Of a DNA stretch of 64,000 nt, positions 8,257 through 16,315 are shown in pieces; positions within the stretch are counted from its first letter, which is position 1, and every line of letters begins with the position of its first letter. Location of the stretch: positions 1-64,000 of the forward strand of contig NZ_JAMTCT010000009.1 in assembly GCF_024171995.1 (NCBI RefSeq), in the 5' to 3' direction. The DNA comes from Promicromonospora umidemergens (lineage in GTDB: Bacteria > Actinomycetota > Actinomycetes > Actinomycetales > Cellulomonadaceae). The position numbers and the translations under genes are program-made. Below the pieces are notes generated by a model. The model worked only from the letters and a program-made list of their open reading frames with translations, had not been told where the DNA came from and searched no databases.

Positions 8257-9147
8257 ATGTCGGACCAGACCACGCCGCAGGATCCCAGCACCCAGTACCC
8301 GCGACCGGAGCAGCCTGCGGACGACCTGCAGCCGCCGGGTCGCACGGGCGACATGTCGCAGGAGCCGGATCACGGGGAGTCCACCTATCGGGGATCCGGC
8401 CGGCTGGACGGCAAGCGGGCGCTGATCACGGGTGGTGACTCCGGTATCGGGAGAGCGGTCGCGATCGCTTTCGCGCGCGAGGGCGCCGATATCGCGATCT
8501 CCTACCTGCCGGAGGAGGAGCCGGACGCCAGGACGACGGCGCACTGGGTCGAGGACGCGGGCCGCAAGGCCGTGCTGCTGCCGGGCGACATCCGGGACGA
8601 GGAGTTCTGCCGTCGGCTGGTCGCCGACGCGGTGGACGGGCTCGGTGGGCTCGACATCCTCGTGAACAACGCCGCGTACCAGATGTCCCAGGACGAGGGG
8701 CTGCGCGGCATCACGACGGACCAGCTCGACCGGGTGCTGAAGACCAACGTCTACGCGCTGTTCTGGATCACCAGGGCGGCGCTGGACCACCTGCCCGAGG
8801 GTGGGTCGATCATCAACACGACGTCGATCCAGGCGTTCGAGCCGAGCCCCCAGCTGCTCGACTACGCCACGACGAAGGCGGCGATCCTCAACTTCACGAA
8901 GGGGCTGGCGCAGCAGCTCGCGCCGGAAGGCATCCGCGTCAACGCGGTGGCGCCCGGGCCGATCTGGACGCCCCTGATCCCCGCCACGATGCCGGAGGAG
9001 AAGGTGGAGCAGTTCGGCGGCGACACGCCGTTGGGCCGCCCCGGCCAGCCCGCCGAGCTGGCGCCGGCGTACGTGTTCTTCGCGTCCCAGGAGTCCAGCT
9101 ACATCACCGGGGACCGCATCGGTGTGACGGGCGGCCGGCCACTGTAG
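8257..9147 (+). CDS. SDR oxidoreductase, YghA / general-stress-protein type
   Basis: The 296-residue NAD(P)-dependent short-chain dehydrogenase has an unusual N-terminal tail (about 45 Pro/Gln/Asp-rich residues), typical of the YghA/GsiB-neighbour stress SDRs. The cofactor loop is TGGDSGIGRA (58-67), NNAA is near 137-140, and the catalytic triad is S190, Y203 and K207 (LDYATTKAA). GGGGGAG stands just upstream of the ATG at 8257. The transposon tip ends only 36 bases before the start, so the native promoter has been separated from the gene. Expression may now depend on outward transcription from the element, or may be lost. The substrate is unknown. Confidence 0.92.
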   Translation: MSDQTTPQDPSTQYPRPEQPADDLQPPGRTGDMSQEPDHGESTYRGSGRLDGKRALITGGDSGIGRAVAIAFAREGADIAISYLPEEEPDARTTAHWVEDAGRKAVLLPGDIRDEEFCRRLVADAVDGLGGLDILVNNAAYQMSQDEGLRGITTDQLDRVLKTNVYALFWITRAALDHLPEGGSIINTTSIQAFEPSPQLLDYATTKAAILNFTKGLAQQLAPEGIRVNAVAPGPIWTPLIPATMPEEKVEQFGGDTPLGRPGQPAELAPAYVFFASQESSYITGDRIGVTGGRPL

Positions 9148-9269
9148 CGGGGCCGGGAATCGACGGCGGACCACCCGGCACGGTCCATACCCGCACAGCG
9201 GTGCACCCACGGGCGCGACACCGCTCTACTCGAGTGTCCGCTGTGGGCCGCGGTCGTCCCGCGCGGTCG

Positions 9270-9703
9270 CGGACGAATGCCATCGTCGAGTCGCGGACGT
9301 CCACCTCGCTGATGCGGGTGCCGCGGGTGGCCAGGTGCCGGTCATGACGTGCCGGTCGGCGACCGCCGTCGAGCGCCAGGTCTGCAACCCTTGCTGGCTC
9401 CAAGTCTTGTCGACGGCTACGGACATTGGCTGGAGCCAGCGCTGGCGCTGCTCGTCGCGGATCCCGAGGGCGAGGTGGCTGTGCGGCATGGCCGGTGACC
9501 GCCGAGCGACGTCGTGAACTGCGCAGGGCCGCCGAACACCTGGCCAGCCAGACGGCGACGTGCTCGACGTGGCGCTGGTTGAAGTTCGCGAACACCGGCG
9601 CCAGCGACTCGTCGGCAACGACCCGTTCATATAGAGCGTCGCTCAGTCGGCGCAGGACGGGCATCCCGCCCAGTGAGTCGTAGAGCGAGGGCTCTTTCTC
9701 CAT
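9270..9703 (-). pseudogene. Truncated-haemoglobin (group II type) gene with frameshifts
   Basis: From the ATG at 9701-9703, MEKEPSLYDSLGGMPVLRRL and HVEHVAVWLA match group II truncated haemoglobins. After WLA one base is missing, and the globin reading (VFGGPAQFTTSLGGHR) continues in another frame. A second shift leads to MPHSHLALGIRDEQRQRWLQ, and a third would restore RGTRISEVDV. At least three frame changes make it non-functional. The family binds oxygen or NO, which fits the stress-gene setting. Confidence 0.75.
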
Positions 9704-9886
9704 GACGGTTTGCCTATCGAGCCAGACTGTGGGTCCTAGCGTGACGCCGGCCGGGGCCAGCCATGACGGCCGAACTAGGGCCGCATGAAGGCCATACAGG
9801 CACGGGAGTTCGGCTCGGGGCATCACCATGGCTCTGGTGCGGGCGATCTCGACGGAGGAACCGCGTTGTCCTAGTTTGCCGCCGGG

Positions 9887-10369
9887 CTACATGGCGTCAG
9901 CGAGCGCGCTGCGTACCGCGCCCGGCAGCTTCTGTTCGAGGAAGCGTGCCATGGCTTCTTCCTCGCGCAGGATGTCGGTCAGGCGGATGGCTACATCTTC
10001 CGCGCCGATCTGGTCGCATGCGTCGATGAGAGCTCGGTAGCAGGCGATCTCGAAGTGCTCGGCGGCGTAGTCGGCGAGTGCGTTCTTGACCATGGTGTCG
10101 TGCATGGGCCGGTTGGCCATGCCCTGCATCGTCCCGAACATCTTGGCGACGGTGTCCTTGCTGCCGGAGACCTCGCCGCCGAGTGATTCGATGCAGCCGC
10201 GTACTGTCTGCGCTTGTCGCCGGGTCTCCTCGGCGTGCTGTTCGATGCGGGTCTGGACCTCTGGGTCGCCCTCGGCGTCCTTCGCGTGGCGGACCAGGAC
10301 TTCTTCCAGGGCCAGTTCCATCGCGTGGGCGTCGTTCAACCAGTCGATGACCTTCTCGCGTGCTGTCAT
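9887..10369 (-). CDS. Ferritin-like DUF892 (YciE/YciF) protein
   Basis: The 160-residue all-helical protein belongs to the YciF/DUF892 family, ferritin-like bundles induced by stress whose biochemical role is unsettled. Glu and His residues typical of the di-iron bundle are visible (ELALEEVLVRHAKD, EQHAEETRRQ, YAAEHFEIACYRAL, REEEAMARFLEQ). CGGAGG precedes the ATG by 8 bases. Upstream at 10451-10485 lies an inverted repeat enclosing CCTAGCGTGG, a motif also found before other genes of this island. Confidence 0.9.
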   Translation of the reverse strand: MTAREKVIDWLNDAHAMELALEEVLVRHAKDAEGDPEVQTRIEQHAEETRRQAQTVRGCIESLGGEVSGSKDTVAKMFGTMQGMANRPMHDTMVKNALADYAAEHFEIACYRALIDACDQIGAEDVAIRLTDILREEEAMARFLEQKLPGAVRSALADAM

Positions 10370-11178
10370 GGCGTACCTCCGTGGTTACGGGCGGGGCTGC
10401 TGCCGTGCTCGGCGATTTGCGTCTCGCTGCGCGCACTGCGGGTGCCGGCCGTGTTCTGGGCCTGGTTCCACGCTAGGCAGAACACGCCCACTGGCAACCG
10501 CGATCCCGGCCACGCATGCTCGTCGTCGGGACGCGGTTACCTGGTGCGTTGAACGTGCCGGGTCCTGTCTGGTTGCGATCAAACCCCTACCGATGCAGAC
10601 TCGACGGCGGGTCCCGTGAACCGCAGAATCTCAACGGTCTTGCGGTCGCGGGACTCACCAACACAGAAGCATGTCCAAGTTGCGCCGATTACACGAGGCG
10701 TCGTCGCGTAACCGTGGCTGTCGGCGGTTCGAGTTCGCCGCGACGATGCCCTGCCCGATCCCTGGCCGGACTTCTGGGCACCAGCGACACGAACGCGGCT
10801 ACCTGGGTCTGGCTGCCCGCGACCGGGCTCTCCATCCAGCACTGCGCGGTTGACCCGGGTCTATCCAGCGGCACCATTCGCGACGGACAGCGGCTCGGTA
10901 TCGGCCAGGGAGGGGCGCCATCTGATCTCGGGCGTCACGTCGACGTCGATTCCGTGGCGAGGCGGACTGCTATATGGCTAGCGACCACGTTCTCGGCTGA
11001 CGCCTGCCGCCCTGGCAGCTTGCCCGGCATTGGGATCGGACAGGTGGCGCAGGGAAGGCAGATTAGAAGTAACGGAGCAAGCCGCTTCACGGTGATCGGC
11101 TCCGGGTCGGCGGCAGGACCAGATCTCGACCAGGCACTGCTGCGCCGGCTCGACCTCCGCCCGGGAAGATGAGCGAGG
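10370..11178. other. Long intergenic region with a regulatory inverted repeat
   Basis: About 800 bases lie between two minus-strand stress genes. The right half shows no recognisable gene: several frames of 60-200 codons exist, but none has a domain. An 8-base inverted repeat flanks a promoter-like motif at 10451-10485. A stem of TCGTCGCG/CGCGACGA (10701-10746) encloses a T-arm-like hairpin, but the fold is too short for a tRNA. Confidence 0.4.
10451..10485 (-). promoter_or_regulatory. Inverted repeat around a promoter-like motif, upstream of DUF892
   Basis: GTGTTCTG (10451-10458) and CAGAACAC (10478-10485) form a perfect inverted repeat. Between them the minus strand reads CCTAGCGTGG. TTGCCA lies 16 bases before TAGCGT on that strand, a plausible sigma-70-like -35/-10 pair about 105 bases from the DUF892 start. 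A repressor or activator site overlapping the promoter is inferred. Confidence 0.45.
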
Positions 11179-11580
11179 TCAGCCGATGGTCCTCAGCAAT
11201 TCCCGGCAGGCGGCCTCGCATGTGCGGCATGCTTCAGCGCACACCCGGCAGTGCTCGTGCATGCTCGCGTGCTGCTCGCACTCGTCCCCGCACGCCTTGC
11301 ACGCGGCGATGCATGCCTCCAGCAGCGCGCGACTGATGTTCGCGTCATAGCCGGTGTGCCGCGACAGCACACGAGCGGTCGCGTCGCAGACGTCGGCGCA
11401 GTCCATGTTGGTCCGGACGCACTTGCGCAGGTCAGCCACCGTGTCCTCGCTGAGACACGCGTCCGCGCACGCGGTACACGCCTGGGAGCACTCGACGATG
11501 GTCTCGATCGCGCTCGCCAGCAGCGTGCGGTCCAGGTTCATCGACTTCGGATAGGTTTCGAGCATCTCGCTGGTCTTCAT
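11179..11580 (-). CDS. Cys-rich four-helix copper-binding protein (DUF326/Csp-like)
   Basis: The 133-residue protein has about 16 cysteines in CxxC-type and CxxxC-type spacing (ACTACADAC, ACIAACKACGDEC, HCRVCAEACRTCEAAC). This is the hallmark of the cytosolic copper storage protein (Csp3)/DUF326 four-helix bundle, in which Cys lining the bundle core binds Cu(I). No signal peptide is seen, so storage or buffering would be cytoplasmic. GAAGAG precedes the ATG. Metal identity is family knowledge, not proven here. Confidence 0.9.
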   Translation of the reverse strand: MKTSEMLETYPKSMNLDRTLLASAIETIVECSQACTACADACLSEDTVADLRKCVRTNMDCADVCDATARVLSRHTGYDANISRALLEACIAACKACGDECEQHASMHEHCRVCAEACRTCEAACRELLRTIG

Positions 11581-12183
11581 GGCGTCTCTTCTCAGGATCC
11601 GATGAGGCGCCGCTACCGTCGGGCCACGTCGCCGCTTTCGTCTTCACGGTAAGAACGCACCTCGCGACTCGCAATCAGCGCAGCCTTGGGTCCAGCTTCA
11701 GGCTGCCCGGCCCGGGCGTCGGTCCCTGGACTCCGGTGCCGCGAGTTCCCGGGGCGTTCGTGTGCCAATGCCGGGGCCCCTTCCGGCGTGTATCTAGTCT
11801 GTCTGGTGCACTGGGGGCGCGGCTCATTTCTGCTTGAGCCGTGTCCCGGTCCCGGTCCTGACGCGGGTCGTCCGTCGCTTGCCCGAGCACCTCGGGTCCG
11901 GCCATCCAGTAGCGGTCGGGGTATGCCGCTACTATCTCCGCCGCTCTGGCCCCTGCGATCGCAGTACCCTGGATGCTGCTCACGCAGTGGTTCGGGTTCC
12001 GATGGGGGTCTTGTAATGGACCATCGCACGCCAGGACCCGGAGGCGCGTCGCTTCGACCGCGCCGTGCAGATGTACGCCAACCCCTGATCGCCACCACTC
12101 ACCGTGCCTTAAAATCCGGTATATACCATTCTGAACCGGACGTACCTGGTCGAGCTCATGATGCCGGGAGCCGCTCGCTGCGG
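11581..12183. other. Intergenic region with a remnant coding tail
   Basis: There is no intact gene. At 12041-12088 the plus strand encodes EARRFDRAVQMYANP and a stop, nearly the same as the last residues of the frame ending at 12534. This suggests a decayed or partly deleted tandem copy. The rest has only shadow frames. Confidence 0.45.
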
Positions 12184-12534
12184 GTGGCGGAAGCAGTGCG
12201 CGAGTGTCTCGCACCGTTGAAGGTGTCGGAGGTCGTTGAGCTGGTGGTCGAGTACGTCCTGCTCGGCACGGCACCGGAGGTCCTGGCGACGGTGGGGGAG
12301 CAGCCGGTTGGCGCCGACATGGTCGCCAGGCCGCACGCCACCTGGCCGGCCGAACGCGTGAGCGCCGTCACCGACCTGCATTCCGGATGGACCGGGCCTG
12401 ACGCCGAAGCTGCACGGCTGACCGTCTACCGAATCGCGCCGGCCGACGTGCTCGCCCGGTTCGGGCAAGTGCTGCACGCTGCCGCGGCACGCCGGTTCGA
12501 CCGCGTCGCGGTGCAGATGTACGCCAACCTCTGA
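12184..12534 (+). CDS. Hypothetical protein, possibly a fragment
   Basis: From a GTG at 12184 about 116 residues are open, with plausible protein character (VRECLAPLKVSEVVELVVEY, then LARFGQVLHAAAARRFDRVA) and codon-position GC bias. I do not recognise the family. No good ribosome site is seen. The frame runs open further upstream without sensible protein sequence, so this may be the 3' part of a truncated gene. Its last 15 codons are echoed at 12041-12088. Confidence 0.35.
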   Translation: MAEAVRECLAPLKVSEVVELVVEYVLLGTAPEVLATVGEQPVGADMVARPHATWPAERVSAVTDLHSGWTGPDAEAARLTVYRIAPADVLARFGQVLHAAAARRFDRVAVQMYANL

Positions 12535-12689
12535 CCGGCTCCGTGCTGACGTCGAAGTCGAAGCCACCGCGCAGCACCCGTCGCACGGTCCCGGGTCCGC
12601 GCGCAGCGACAGCGGGTGCTTGATGGCACGCACTCTCAGGTCGTGGAAGGGCTGGCCGATCGTGGTCAGCGGGGGAGGGGCGCTCCGGC

Positions 12690-13022
12690 TCAGTTGAACT
12701 GACCCGGCGTGCCTGTCTTGTGTCCCTCGACGTGGGGGCACAGTGCCTGGATGGTCGCGGCCCAAGGGGCGCTGCGGCACGCTGACGTTGTGCTGCCCCG
12801 TGACAGGTGCACGGTTCGGCCGCTGTGGACCAGCTCCAACGCGATCTGATAGCCCGAGTTTCCGCCACCGACGACCAGGACGGTCCCGTTGGGTAGTTGT
12901 GCCGGTCGCAGATACTCGCTGCTGTGGAGCTGGGCGACGTGGCCCGAGAGGTAGCGGGCGGCCTCCGGGACGGACGGGGTCTGGAACGGACCAGTGGCCA
13001 CCAGACGTGAGCGGCTTCCCAC
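12690..13022 (-). pseudogene. Fragment of an FAD-dependent monooxygenase
   Basis: This 110-residue open piece matches the middle of flavin-containing/Baeyer-Villiger-like monooxygenases. It has the strand-loop VVATGPFQTPSVP and the second nucleotide-binding motif VLVVGGGNSGYQIALEL. The N-terminal FAD fingerprint and the C-terminal half are missing, and neighbouring frames do not restore them. It is a decayed remnant. Confidence 0.7.
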
Positions 13023-13155
13023 GGTCCCGCGGTCGTCTCCGCGCTGAACCCGCGTCCTGTACAGCGCAGCGCCGCGACCCGCGTACGGCCTCCACCGGGA
13101 GGTGCACCCATCGGCAAAAACACGCCCTACGGAAGCTGACCAGTGAATCGCGGGC

Positions 13156-14061
13156 TCAGCTGACGTAGCTGCGAGCCGTCGACGACCGCTGGGCGTCCTC
13201 GAGCGCGAGGAACCTCTCCTCGGCGTGCGGGGGCAGCGGCGTGCGCTCCCGCAGGACCCATGATGCGCCGCGGAGCGCGTGCCAGATGCCGGCCGCGGAG
13301 ACGCGGTCGCGGGGCAGGGATCGCAGGACGTTCCATGTCCGGCGCAGCGCGGCGGGTAGGGGACGCCGCAACCAGATGAACCACAGCGTGTTGCGGATGC
13401 CGTCCCGGCGTCGGCGGTGCGGGTCGCGGACCTTGGACGGGTGGTGGTGGATGGCGATGGTCTCGAGGAAGCACAGTTCCCAGCCGGCCACGGAGAGGTC
13501 AGCGGCGAGGAGCTCCTCCTCGCCGCCGAGCCAGATCCGGGGGTGGAATCCTCCGATGGCGCGAAACGCGTCCCGGCGGACGACGGAGGCGCCGGCGAGG
13601 AAGCTTCCCAGCGCGGGCCCGGGCAGGTCTGCGGCTGTGGGTACTGGCGAGTGGCGCAGCTCGGCGACGATCGGGTCCTCCTGTCCGCGTGGCTCCACGA
13701 TGATGCGCCCGGTCAGCACGGCGGCGCGCGGGTGCGCCTGAAGCACGTCGGCCGCCTCGCGCAGGGAGCCGGGCTCCCACCACGTGTCGTCGTCGCAGAA
13801 CGCGACGTAGGGGGTGTGGAGGCGGTCGACGCCGACATTGCGGCCCACGGCGCCGAGGTTCGTGGGGCTGGCGACGAGCTCCGCCCACGGGTGCTGGGAG
13901 CGGATGGCGTCCGCGGTCCCGTCGTGGGAGGCGTTGTCGACGACGAGGACGCGAGGCTGCTCGGGCAGCTCGCGGAGCCGGGCGAGTGCGCCCAGCACCT
14001 CGTCTCGCCGGTTGTGCGTGATGACGACGACGCCGATGCGGGCGTCGGGTTGCCGGGTCAT
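13156..14061 (-). CDS. Family 2 glycosyltransferase
   Basis: The 301-residue GT-A enzyme starts RIGVVVITHNRRDEVLGAL. It has the nucleotide-binding VDNASHDGTA and a DxD-type metal motif in FCDDDTWWEPG (about 89-99). An acceptor-loop GGEEELLAADL follows near 190. No membrane segment is obvious, so it is probably a cytoplasmic or peripheral transferase for a glycolipid or cell-wall glycan. It has the same layout as the next gene upstream (14116-15042), with matching DDD.WW and GEEE motifs. The two are tandem paralogues 54 bases apart and likely cotranscribed. Confidence 0.92.
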   Translation of the reverse strand: MTRQPDARIGVVVITHNRRDEVLGALARLRELPEQPRVLVVDNASHDGTADAIRSQHPWAELVASPTNLGAVGRNVGVDRLHTPYVAFCDDDTWWEPGSLREAADVLQAHPRAAVLTGRIIVEPRGQEDPIVAELRHSPVPTAADLPGPALGSFLAGASVVRRDAFRAIGGFHPRIWLGGEEELLAADLSVAGWELCFLETIAIHHHPSKVRDPHRRRRDGIRNTLWFIWLRRPLPAALRRTWNVLRSLPRDRVSAAGIWHALRGASWVLRERTPLPPHAEERFLALEDAQRSSTARSYVS

Positions 14062-14115
14062 GGGGTCCTCCAGGGACGAAGGGGCAAGCCGGGAGTGGAC
14101 GGCGGCGCCGGCTGG

Positions 14116-15042
14116 TCAGGGGACCGTCGGCTCCCTCACGCCATCGGGGGTCACGCGGTTGAGCATCTCGATGTCAGCCAGTACGTCGGGTGGGAGCAGC
14201 CGCCGACGCCAGACGGCCTGCGGCAGCCGGGCGACGGCGTCGAGCACGCCGAGGCGCCCTGGAGCTCCCGCCCGTAACTCCGCCGTGACGCGCTCGGCCA
14301 CTGCGTCCCACGGCAGGCGCATCGCCGCGGTGAGCACCCGCGACCGCGCCAGGCCTCGCTGGCGGCGCTCGGCGGCGTCGCGCCGCGGAGACGGGTGGTG
14401 GTGGACGGCGGGACCGGCCAGGTACACCAGCGCCCAGCCGCGGGCGGTGAGGTCCCACGCCAGGCGCTCCTCCTCGCCCGGGAACCGGATGACGTCGTCG
14501 AACCCGCCCGCCTCGAGGAACGCGGACCGACGGAGCATCACGGCGCACGCCATGAATCCGAGGATGCGGGGGCCGGGAAGCGTCCCGTCCCGATGTGGCA
14601 GCGGGGACGCGGAGAGCACGGCGGAGAAGGGGTCGGGGAGCTCCTCGTCTCCCACGAAGGTGTCCACGTTCGCGAGGGCGACGCGCGGCGCGGCCTCCAG
14701 CGCGTCCGCCGTCGCTCGTAGAGCCCCCGGCGCCCACCACGAGTCGTCGTCGGCGAAGGCGACGAACGGGGTGCAGGCGCGCAAGGCCCCGACCGTTCGT
14801 CCGGCCGCGGCGCGGTTCTCGCCAAGCTCGACCACCTCCACGTGGGGGTGGGTGCGGCGGACCGCGTCGGGAGTCCCGTCGGTCGACCCGTTGTCGACCA
14901 GGACCACGGGGGCCCGGTGGTGGCCGAGGCTGCGCAGCAGTTCCTTACGGCGGTTGCGGCTGGCGACGACGACCGTGACGCGCGCGTCCTCCATCGTCGG
15001 CCGGTCGCCTGCCAACCGGTGGTGGCGCTCAAGTCCGGGCAT
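14116..15042 (-). CDS. Family 2 glycosyltransferase (paralogue of the next gene)
   Basis: The 308-residue GT-A enzyme has VTVVVASRNRRKELLRSL, VDNGSTDGTPDA, the metal site FADDDSWWAPG and FPGEEERLAWDL. I chose the ATG at 15040-15042 because AGAGGA lies 7 bases upstream, although the frame is open to 15297. It is first of a two-gene unit with 13156-14061. The sugar donor and acceptor are not deducible. Confidence 0.92.
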   Translation of the reverse strand: MPGLERHHRLAGDRPTMEDARVTVVVASRNRRKELLRSLGHHRAPVVLVDNGSTDGTPDAVRRTHPHVEVVELGENRAAAGRTVGALRACTPFVAFADDDSWWAPGALRATADALEAAPRVALANVDTFVGDEELPDPFSAVLSASPLPHRDGTLPGPRILGFMACAVMLRRSAFLEAGGFDDVIRFPGEEERLAWDLTARGWALVYLAGPAVHHHPSPRRDAAERRQRGLARSRVLTAAMRLPWDAVAERVTAELRAGAPGRLGVLDAVARLPQAVWRRRLLPPDVLADIEMLNRVTPDGVREPTVP

Positions 15043-15264
15043 CCGGTTGTCCTCTCGTGGGTCGGCACGGCTGCGGGTGGGCGGGACCTGCGGAGGGCGC
15101 AGCACGGCGCCGGGGCCCAGGTCACTGCAGGTACCGTCGCTCGAGGCTCGCGACGCCGTCGTATACGGATGGCGTCCCCGAGGCAGTGACCGATCTGAGC
15201 CCAGCGTCTGATGAGCCTGACCTCGACCACCCTGCGTGCTTCGACGCCCCCGGTGTTCCTTCAA

Positions 15265-15483
15265 GTGGTGCGGCTGCGCGGTTGTGGAGAGCACCACGCC
15301 GCCGCACTTCGACGCTACGGAGGTCGTCTTGCACTCGCATCCAGAGGAGGCCCGCCACCGGCGTCAGGTGACGCCTTGCGGGAAGCATTGGTTCGGTGTG
15401 CGGTTCCGGGGTTCCCGTGACCGCGATGGCGAACCGTCTCCGGCCTAGCGTGACCGGGAGCGACGTTTCCCGGCGCTCGCGGT
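15265..15483 (+). promoter_or_regulatory. Duplicated leader element, copy 1
   Basis: About 200 bases here resemble, block by block, the minus-strand leader of the DUF6766 gene (19425 down to 19230). Shared blocks are GTGCGGC, TGTGGAGAGCACCACGC, CTTCGACGCTA, TCCCGTGA, CGGCCTAGCGTGAC and GTGAGNCTNGAGNAGTGGGA. Copy 1 has roughly 80 extra bases in the middle. In both copies the element points toward a membrane-protein gene that starts just downstream. It is either a promoter/leader region or a conserved small ORF (both encode GCGEHHAAALRRYG). Confidence 0.6.
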
Positions 15484-15760
15484 GTGAGCCTTGAGCAGTG
15501 GGACTCTCTCCAGCGCTCTGCCCCTCGCACGCTCGCCAAGCTCAACGTCTTCGATTTCGTGGTCACCGTCGCGCTGGGCTCGACGCTGCCGACGACCCTC
15601 CTCAGCGCCGACGTCGCCTGGGCAGAGAGGGTGACGGTGTTCTTCGTGCTCGTCCCGCTGCAGTTGCTCGTGTCCTGGAGCACCTCGCGCACCAGGCGCG
15701 GGCGGGAGAAGGCTCCGGGGGATTCGCGATACCTGGAGCGAAGCGCTCAGACGGTCCGCT
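15484..15760 (+). pseudogene. N-terminal remnant of a YetF/DUF421 membrane protein
   Basis: From the GTG at 15484, LAKLNVFDFVVTVALGSTLPTTLLSADVAW and the hydrophobic segment that follows match the start of DUF421/YetF proteins. After STRRTRRGREK-type residues the similarity is lost and the frame runs on as GC-shadow into the CBS gene. The conserved C-terminal domain is missing, so this is a truncated gene that keeps its leader. Confidence 0.65.
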
Positions 15761-15892
15761 GCGGCGACGATGATGCCGAGCCGCACCGACAGGATGCGAG
15801 CGTTGCCCCAGCGCGGCACGGTGGGAAAGTCGGCAAAGCAGCCCACCGTCGGCCCTACCCCAGGGACGTCGCACCGAGGGAAGGAGCGCGAC

Positions 15893-16312
15893 ATGGCGCA
15901 GCAGACCGTCGCCGATGTCATGACCCCCGAGCCGACCACCATCGGCATGTCCGAGACGCTCGAGACCGCCGCCCGGACGATGGCCGCACAGGACGTGGGC
16001 GCACTGGTCGTGCAGGCCGGGACCACGACCGTCGGCATCGTCACCGACCGGGACCTCGTCGTCCGCGGCCTGGCCGAAGGGCTCGGGCTCGAAGCGATGG
16101 TCGGCGAGGTGGCGAGCGAGGATCTGATCTCCGTCGGGCCCGACGTCCCGGTCGAGGTAGCGGTCGAGCTCATGCGCGCCGCCGCCGTCCGGCGGATCCC
16201 CGTGATGGACGACGACGTACCGATCGGGATCGTCTCGATCGGCGACCTCGCAGCCGAGCGGGACCCGATGTCGGCCCTGGCCGACATCTCCGAGGCACAA
16301 CCGAACGCCTGA
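15893..16312 (+). CDS. CBS-domain-pair protein
   Basis: The 139-residue protein consists of two CBS motifs (about 8-60 and 72-127) forming one Bateman module that usually binds adenosine nucleotides and senses energy state. Typical signatures are VADVMTPEPTTI, GIVTDRDLVVRGLAEG and VRRIPVMDDDVPIGIVSIGDLA. GGGAAGGAG precedes the ATG at 15893. Stand-alone CBS pairs of this type belong to hypoxia or dormancy regulons in mycobacteria. It ends three bases before the next gene, so cotranscription is likely. Confidence 0.93.
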   Translation: MAQQTVADVMTPEPTTIGMSETLETAARTMAAQDVGALVVQAGTTTVGIVTDRDLVVRGLAEGLGLEAMVGEVASEDLISVGPDVPVEVAVELMRAAAVRRIPVMDDDVPIGIVSIGDLAAERDPMSALADISEAQPNA

Positions 16313-16315
16313 GCC

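Noticed and set aside
10701..10746. tRNA-like fold (TCGTCGCG/CGCGACGA with GGTTCGAGT loop)
   Set aside because: Only 46 bases, with no anticodon or D arms; a chance hairpin or regulatory structure at most.
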